This document shows positions 9,463 through 15,968 of a DNA stretch of 15,968 nucleotides, one piece after another. The DNA comes from Conidiobolus incongruus B7586 (taxonomy: Eukaryota; Entomophthoromycota; Entomophthoromycetes; Entomophthorales; Conidiobolaceae), in contig JNEM01015447.1 of NCBI GenBank assembly GCA_000697335.1, positions 1 through 15,968 on the forward strand, in the 5' to 3' direction. The notes below the pieces were generated by a model. That model made no database searches. It saw nothing but the letters and a program-made list of their open reading frames with translations, and was not told where the DNA came from. Numbering within the stretch: position 1 is the first letter of the stretch; the number at the start of each line of letters is the position of its first letter. A program made the translations under genes and the position numbers.

Positions 9463-9633
9463 TTAATAAAAAGTCTCACCTTTCAAAGGTTTCCAGCAAG
9501 TACCCACCACGAATTCAATGAACCTAATCAAAAAGGTGCCTTTACAACCATAAAATATATTTTTAATATTTTCATAGGTACTCAATATATGAACAACACT
9601 CAAAACTTTCGTCAAGTGAACCAGGGGTGGTAA
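9463..9633 (+). other. Unassigned exon-like open segment
   Basis: A 57-codon open stretch in which only the last codon is a stop. It follows a branch-site/acceptor-like sequence and ends GGTGGTAAGTAC, so a splice-donor-like GTAAGT overlaps the stop. The encoded peptide is complex for this background: it includes RFPASTHHEFNEPNQKG and ends NFRQVNQGW. An internal 42-nt GT...AG segment (9537-9578) has a length divisible by three and could be retained or removed without changing frame. No start codon exists nearby and I do not recognise the family. It could be an exon of an uncharacterised gene, a gene fragment, or chance. A partial inverted repeat (AAGTACCCACCAC near 9498 against GTGGTAAGTACTT near 9629, 11 of 13 bases) brackets it. 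Confidence 0.3.
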
Positions 9634-12118
9634 GTACTTAAGAGAGTATTTGAAAATAATATTAATAAGGAAATAATAATTTAAAGAAATGAACTTTTCA
9701 ATAATTGTTAAAAATATTTTTAATAATAAGAACTAATTATGATTATAATATTTATAATATTTATTTTAATCGAGATAAAAGAATATAAAAAACTGTTTAA
9801 TTTTGACGGGTTTTAGGGCTAAATGATTAAAGTTAAATTTATTCAAGTAAGTTAAGTTTAGCTCTTAATTTTTTAAGAGTTTCATATTTTATCTAATAGA
9901 TATACATGCTCGTGACTTAGGGATTTCCTTTCAAATATCGACTTGAACATTGATACACAGTTATCACATTTATATTAATTATTATTACTATTATTTTAAA
10001 TTTTGTTGAACTGGATCCAATTTATTTATATCCTAATTGCATTGATAAATATTTAGATGGTTTCAATAGTATTTATTACAATCTTTAGTCTAGACAATCC
10101 ATATGAAATTTGAATATTAAATATTTCTAGGAAATTACATAACCCAATTACAATTAAAGAAAACCACTTTAACATAAAATCATTATTTTATTCAATAATG
10201 AAAAATCATTTTGTTTAAGTGTAAATTAAATTTTGAACCTCTTTTCAAAAATTAAACTGTTAGTTAATATTTAAAAATTCAAATATAAATATAATGAATC
10301 AAATGTATTCATAATTTTTCTGATAGTATTCTGAACTTGAGGCACAAATATAATATTTAAAAAATATCCCTACATAATTTATTAAAGAAATTAACCTTTA
10401 AATTTTATTTTCAATTTGTATAAATTTTTCAAAATTTATTCTTGAGTTTTTTTTAAAAGATTATTACTACAAGAGTATGGTAGATGTAATAAATTTGAAT
10501 AAATTTTTTGATTATATTTTTTGGTAATTTACTTTGCTATATGACACTTACCATTATTTGATAAAATAATTTATTCTTAAATTTTTTAAAATTACATATT
10601 GTAAATCATTTATAAATAAAACCATGTTATTAGAAATGGTTGTTTATGATCAGTCTTTAACAAGAAAATCTTTATACATTGTTTTCAATTATAGTCTATT
10701 CGAATTATTAAAACACTTCTTAATATACCTATATTTTTTATCTCAACCAAAATTTGGGTTTATATAAGATAATATAAAATAAATAGGCACCTATGATTCA
10801 TTAATAAAAAATAATTATGTTAATAAAACTTAAAATTTTACTTAAAGCTGATTGAGCTTTGGTTTGAAATAAAAATCCTTTTAATATGTGATAAATATAT
10901 TAAATTAAAAAAGCCTATTTTCCTGATTTTTTGATTAGTCAAAATTAGATTTAAAAGAAAATCAATTAATTGCTGGTTTAGAATTTCTTAGTCAAAGCAA
11001 TAGTTGAAAAATTAAAGTACTTATTAATACTTATTAAATCTCTATATTCTATTTTAGAATAGGTAAGAGTAATTGGATGACAAAACTTGGGCCTATTTTC
11101 AACAGTCTATTGCACCTGTTAAAAGCCTATAAATATAGTATTGAATGGTAGGATATTACAGACCCCTATCACTACAACCAAACAAAAAAGTTCAATAGAT
11201 TTCATATGCAATTTTTTAATTATATTGATTTTGATCTATGTTTTCAAAATATAATATGATAATAAAATATAAAATAAATATTGATTAATTCTGTTGATTT
11301 TATTACTTCAAGGATTATATAAAGTATTAGAATCCTTTTGAATCCAAAAAACATAACCTTAAATATTTTAAGTTTTAAAAGTATTATTTCTTAATTTATA
11401 CCGAAATATTTTCAACTCCTTTTTTGAGTAGAGAACAATGATTCAAAATTAAAGAGATCAAGTCATAATTAATTTTTCAAAAGATGATATATTTACCAAT
11501 TGTTTCAAAACATTTAAAGTTTTCCCCTTTATTTGATTGATTTAATATATATATATTAATCATTAAGGTATATTATATATAAATATTGTATAAATTCCAT
11601 ATTCCATAAATCTTTTTGGATGAATTGTAAAAATACTTAAATTATCATATTTGGAAAATACACCGAATATATGAGAAAAATTTTTTCTGTAAATTTGTAA
11701 TCAATTTGAGATAGAATGCAAATATATTATTTAATCAATAACATATTGATTCTCTTCGTTATTTATATTTTATAACAATATATATTTAATATATTTACAT
11801 TAAATTAGAATTTCTGCTAATTTTTTGTATTTTTAGAATTATTAAGTTTCAATCAAATATAGATTTCACTAAATCATCATAAACACTGAGAAAAAAATTA
11901 ATCCCTGACAGTTTCAAATAGTTTATTATAGGAAATTCTCAAAATCTTTATCAACTATTAGATATATTTTAATGTAACATCCATTACTTGAAAAACCAAA
12001 TTTATTGATAAATCTCAACTTATTATAAACTCACATTTCATTTTCATAAATGTTAATGTGTAGTAACAAATTACCCTTTTTGGGAAGGCTGAATCCATTC
12101 AATCTAAATTATTGAGTG
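9634..12118. other. AT-rich intergenic desert, no gene found
   Basis: About 2.5 kb of A/T-dominated sequence with no reliable gene on either strand. The only arrangement that looks functional is TATAAATA at 11128-11135, in a slightly GC-richer patch (about 11075-11200) and followed 77 bp later by an ATG that opens a frame of only 17 codons. Confidence 0.55.
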
Positions 12119-12125
12119 TGACTCA
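12119..12125 (+). promoter_or_regulatory. Gcn4/CPC1-type site upstream of DAHP synthase
   Basis: TGACTCA is the perfect consensus of the fungal general amino acid control activator (Gcn4 in yeast, CPC1 in filamentous fungi). It lies about 490 bp before the DAHP synthase ATG. A CCAAT box follows at 12137-12141. ARO3 and ARO4 of yeast are known Gcn4 targets, so the site makes biological sense; use here is inferred. Confidence 0.5.
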
Positions 12126-12452
12126 TTTTAATGAAGCCAATTAGACCACTGTGAATTTTAAGATGTATAACATTAATTGATTTCGTGAACAGTTAATGAT
12201 AGATAAAATGTGAGCTATATTGATTGAGAGTAAAAATATCAACAATACATCAATTACTTAATATTCATATAACTATTCAAAATATTCGAAAAACTTTACC
12301 AATGAAAGAAATAGTAATTAATTGGCATATGAAATCAGATCAATTTCATTTCACAATAAACATATTTAATTTATTATGAATAAATTTTAAAGCTACCCCC
12401 AACATCAAACTCACTCAACCCTGAAATTTCAATCTAAAAATCTTATCAGCGT

Positions 12453-12511
12453 CCAATCAAATCCACACATTTGACTAAAAAACAATCATGGATTAAAATC
12501 TACTATAAATA
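12453..12511 (+). promoter_or_regulatory. Core promoter of DAHP synthase
   Basis: A CCAAT box (12453-12457) lies 46 bp before TATAAATA (12504-12511), which is 105 bp upstream of the ATG. This spacing is standard for a CCAAT/TATA promoter and uses the same octamer as OYE copy A and PEX11. Confidence 0.55.
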
Positions 12512-12615
12512 ATCATTCAATCCTTTCAAATGTCTTATTACTTTTTAATCAAAAAAAATTAATCTTTTAACAAATCAATTTAAATAATTCATACATATTT
12601 TATTAAGTAATTAAA

Positions 12616-13777
<1,162 letters not shown>

Positions 13778-14450
13778 GTTCTTGATACTATTTATTAATG
13801 TTATTAATAAATATTTATCTATAACCATTATTATTTATTTTAACATTCTTTAATATTATCTTATTAAATTAATATATATTTATTCCGAATCATTCATTAA
13901 TTATTGACCTTAAGATAATTTTTTAATATACTCAAATTGATTAATAGATGGAACATTATCTTAGCTGCATAATTTTGAATAATTTGATTCTTGATATAAA
14001 TAATAATATTGAATAACAAGGCTTAATAGATTTCATTTTTTATGGATTCTAATATCAATTTACATAGTCATAATATATGGTTATTTATCTTTTATTCATA
14101 TTTGCCTACTAATAATCAACTTTTCCTAAAGATCTCATTGGCAAATTAGGAATTCTAAAGCCTTAAAAATTGACTAGGTAAAATAAAATGATATAAAAAT
14201 GATATATAGAACCTAAATCTAAAAAAATATATTACAAAATATCTAAATTATAATATATATATATATATATCCTATAAAATTTATATATTATTATATTAAA
14301 AATAAGAAAAAAATGATTTAATAATGAGTAAAAAATATTTAATTTTATTTTATATTTGAAAAAATAAAAAATTTTTGAATTTCTAATTTTTTAAACATAT
14401 TATTAATAACAAATAATAAAATATATATATAATAAATAAGACAATATATA
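13778..14450. other. DAHP synthase 3' region and AT-rich spacer
   Basis: No gene seen. A possible poly(A) signal AATAAA lies at 13806-13811. A perfect 7-bp inverted repeat (TTCCTAA at 14123-14129, TTAGGAA at 14146-14152) could form a hairpin. An (AT)9 microsatellite lies at about 14253-14270. Confidence 0.55.
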
Positions 14451-15968
14451 ATTTTCAACTATATATTTTATATATACTATCTTTTTTAATTTAAAATTAA
14501 CTTTATAAATCTTATTATTTAATTTAATTATATTTAAATAATATTATAATCATAAAAAGTTTTTTTATTTTAATATTAATAAAGCTTAATAATAAACCAA
14601 ATAATAATATTTAATATTTTCAAGTAACTTTTAATAATAGAATATTTTCTAATCAAAACATTTATCATTAGATAAATTATTTTAAAATGAAAAAAGAAAT
14701 TATCTAAACTATATTAATATTTAAAATATTAATATAATTGTTATTAGTATAAAAATTAAATAATGACATAATTTTAAAATTAAAATTAAATAAATAAATT
14801 AACAAATAATATATAAAAATTAATGAATAATATAAAATTAATAGCCTTTTTCATTATTAATAACTCTTTTCTATACTTTTGGTAAGCTTGTAATATTTAA
14901 CAAACAATTCTTTTTATTAAAGACTGAAATTTGATATTTTATAAACTAATTTAATTTGTTTACAAGAATTTTTTTTCCTGTAAGCTGTTTTTTTAATTAT
15001 CTAAAATAATTATAATCACATGGGTTATAATTAGGTGAATATACTAGATATTGTAACTCCCTCTAATTTTTTTATATAAAAAATCTTTTATAGCTTTAGC
15101 TTTATATATTTTGTAATTATTATGCAAAATAATAGATATCTTTAATTTATATTGAGAACATCATTTAGAAATTGTTTTATTTTAAAAAGTAATATGTAAT
15201 TTATTATTAATTGATTTTCCTTGATATATTAAATAAAAAAACCATATACCATTATAATCTATTACAACAATTAACATTTACTTATATTTAAAGTATTTAT
15301 TTATTAGAATTTATAGAGGGGATTAATTTAACTTAACCTAACATTTTATTTTATTTTTAGGTAAAGGATTATATAAAAGAATTTAAGATTCATTAATTAT
15401 AAGTATTCATTGTAAAAACCTTTGTTTTTAATTATACCTTAATAAGTTTAGTTTAGCTATAACTACTCTAGTTTCTTTTTAGTCTTTTATGAAATTATAA
15501 AATATCTATTTTATATTTCTCTTAATTAATTTAAGTTTAAAGTTAAGTAAATATAACATACTTATATAATTAATATTAAATAGCTTTAATAGTTCTCTAA
15601 CAGAAATAAAAAGATATTTCTTAATATATTTTTTTACTCTATTAGTAAATAAAAGAGTAATAATAGAAATTAGTTTTTTAGATTTTGGTAAATTTTAAAT
15701 AATATCCTTTCTAGCTTTAAAATCACAAATCTAGTGATCTATGATAGTTTTAAATAAAACATTATCTCTATAAGCTGTTTGCAAGTTTTAAATAATTTTA
15801 TAGGGTTTATGGTTAAGTTTTAAAGATGCAAAAATACAAGCCTTTTGATAATCATAACTTAATTTAAGTATAATTAAATTTAAATATAAGTTTCAAATCA
15901 AAATATTTTAATAAAAAAATAATTAAAGTTAAATATATATATATATATATATATATAGTTTGAAAATA
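14451..15968 (-). mobile_element. Decayed Tc1/mariner-type DNA transposon
   Basis: The transposase remnant defines the element. The limits are tentative. ATTTTCAACTATATAT at 14451-14466 is matched in inverse by ATATATAGTTTGAAAAT at 15951-15967, one base apart in length, and could be the terminal inverted repeats of a 1.5-kb element, normal for Tc1/mariner. AT-richness makes chance matches easy, and the right arm touches the window edge, so the true end may lie outside. An (AT)n run of about 12 units adjoins the right arm. Confidence 0.45.
14836..15868 (-). pseudogene. Tc1/mariner transposase relic
   Basis: Read on the minus strand this stretch is about 345 codons long, the usual Tc1/mariner transposase size. 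It follows the family from end to end. The N-terminal part resembles the helix-turn-helix region (SYDYQKACIFASLKLNHKPY). FISVRELL lies near 15583-15612. INES stands at the first catalytic position (SDES in relatives). IDYNGI lies near 15250. HNNYKIYKAKAIKDFL corresponds to the QDNAxxHKA block. YSPNYNPCDY at 15012-15041 contains the third catalytic Asp. SLPKV and KRVINNEKGY lie near the end. It carries about 18 in-frame stops and at least one frameshift (near 15120). Several stops sit where relatives have Trp or Gln, and two catalytic Asp are now Asn, all explicable by G:C to A:T change. It is clearly dead. Confidence 0.85.

Noticed and set aside
9907-9917. GCTCGTGAC as a piece of the LTR in reverse orientation
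   Set aside because: Nine bases match the inverted LTR start but the sequence beyond does not. Chance is likely.

Overview
The window looks like nuclear DNA from a very AT-rich fungus. Five coding loci use C/G-ending codons and sit in long intergenic deserts that are roughly four-fifths A+T. The standard code is used. Introns are tiny (48-52 nt) with GTAAGT/GTGAGT-type donors and CTAAT/TTAAT branch sites close to the acceptor. All four intact genes have a TATA box 40-115 bp upstream of the ATG. Gene content (Old Yellow Enzyme ene-reductases, PEX11, an Aro3/Aro4-type DAHP synthase) and a Tc1/mariner relic fit a fungus with peroxisomes. An early-diverging lineage such as Conidiobolus-type Entomophthoromycotina is my best guess, by inference only.

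Layout. 1-1903: AT desert ending in the first Old Yellow Enzyme (OYE) promoter. 1904-3007: OYE copy A. 3023-3352: a compact, GC-richer block that reads as a solo LTR of a Ty3/Gypsy-like retroelement, starting 15 bp after the copy A stop codon. 3353-4530: desert and copy B promoter. 4531-5643: OYE copy B, a tandem paralogue. 5644-7957: desert with a decayed tRNA-Pro(AGG) at 6126-6197. 7958-8911: five-exon PEX11. 8912-12615: desert containing an unexplained exon-like island (about 9463-9633), an orphan promoter-like patch near 11128, and the DAHP synthase promoter with a perfect Gcn4-type site. 12616-13777: two-exon DAHP synthase. 13778 to the end: desert and a heavily decayed Tc1/mariner transposon on the minus strand (transposase remnant about 14836-15868, possible terminal inverted repeats at 14451 and at the window edge).

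The genes do not form one pathway. The two OYE copies are a local duplication. Over a 155-bp stretch covering the catalytic His/Asn/Tyr they differ at only 2 bases, while flanking coding sequence differs at about 18-20% of bases, which is the mark of recent gene conversion. PEX11 acts in peroxisome division. The DAHP synthase makes the first committed compound of aromatic amino acid synthesis and carries the features expected of a general-control (Gcn4/CPC1) target.

I found no clearly new multi-gene system. The points most worth following are the conversion tract, the LTR placed as a possible 3' end for an OYE gene, the histidine at the DAHP synthase feedback position, the branch-site-proximal AG that the DAHP synthase intron must skip, and the exon-like island at 9.5 kb.
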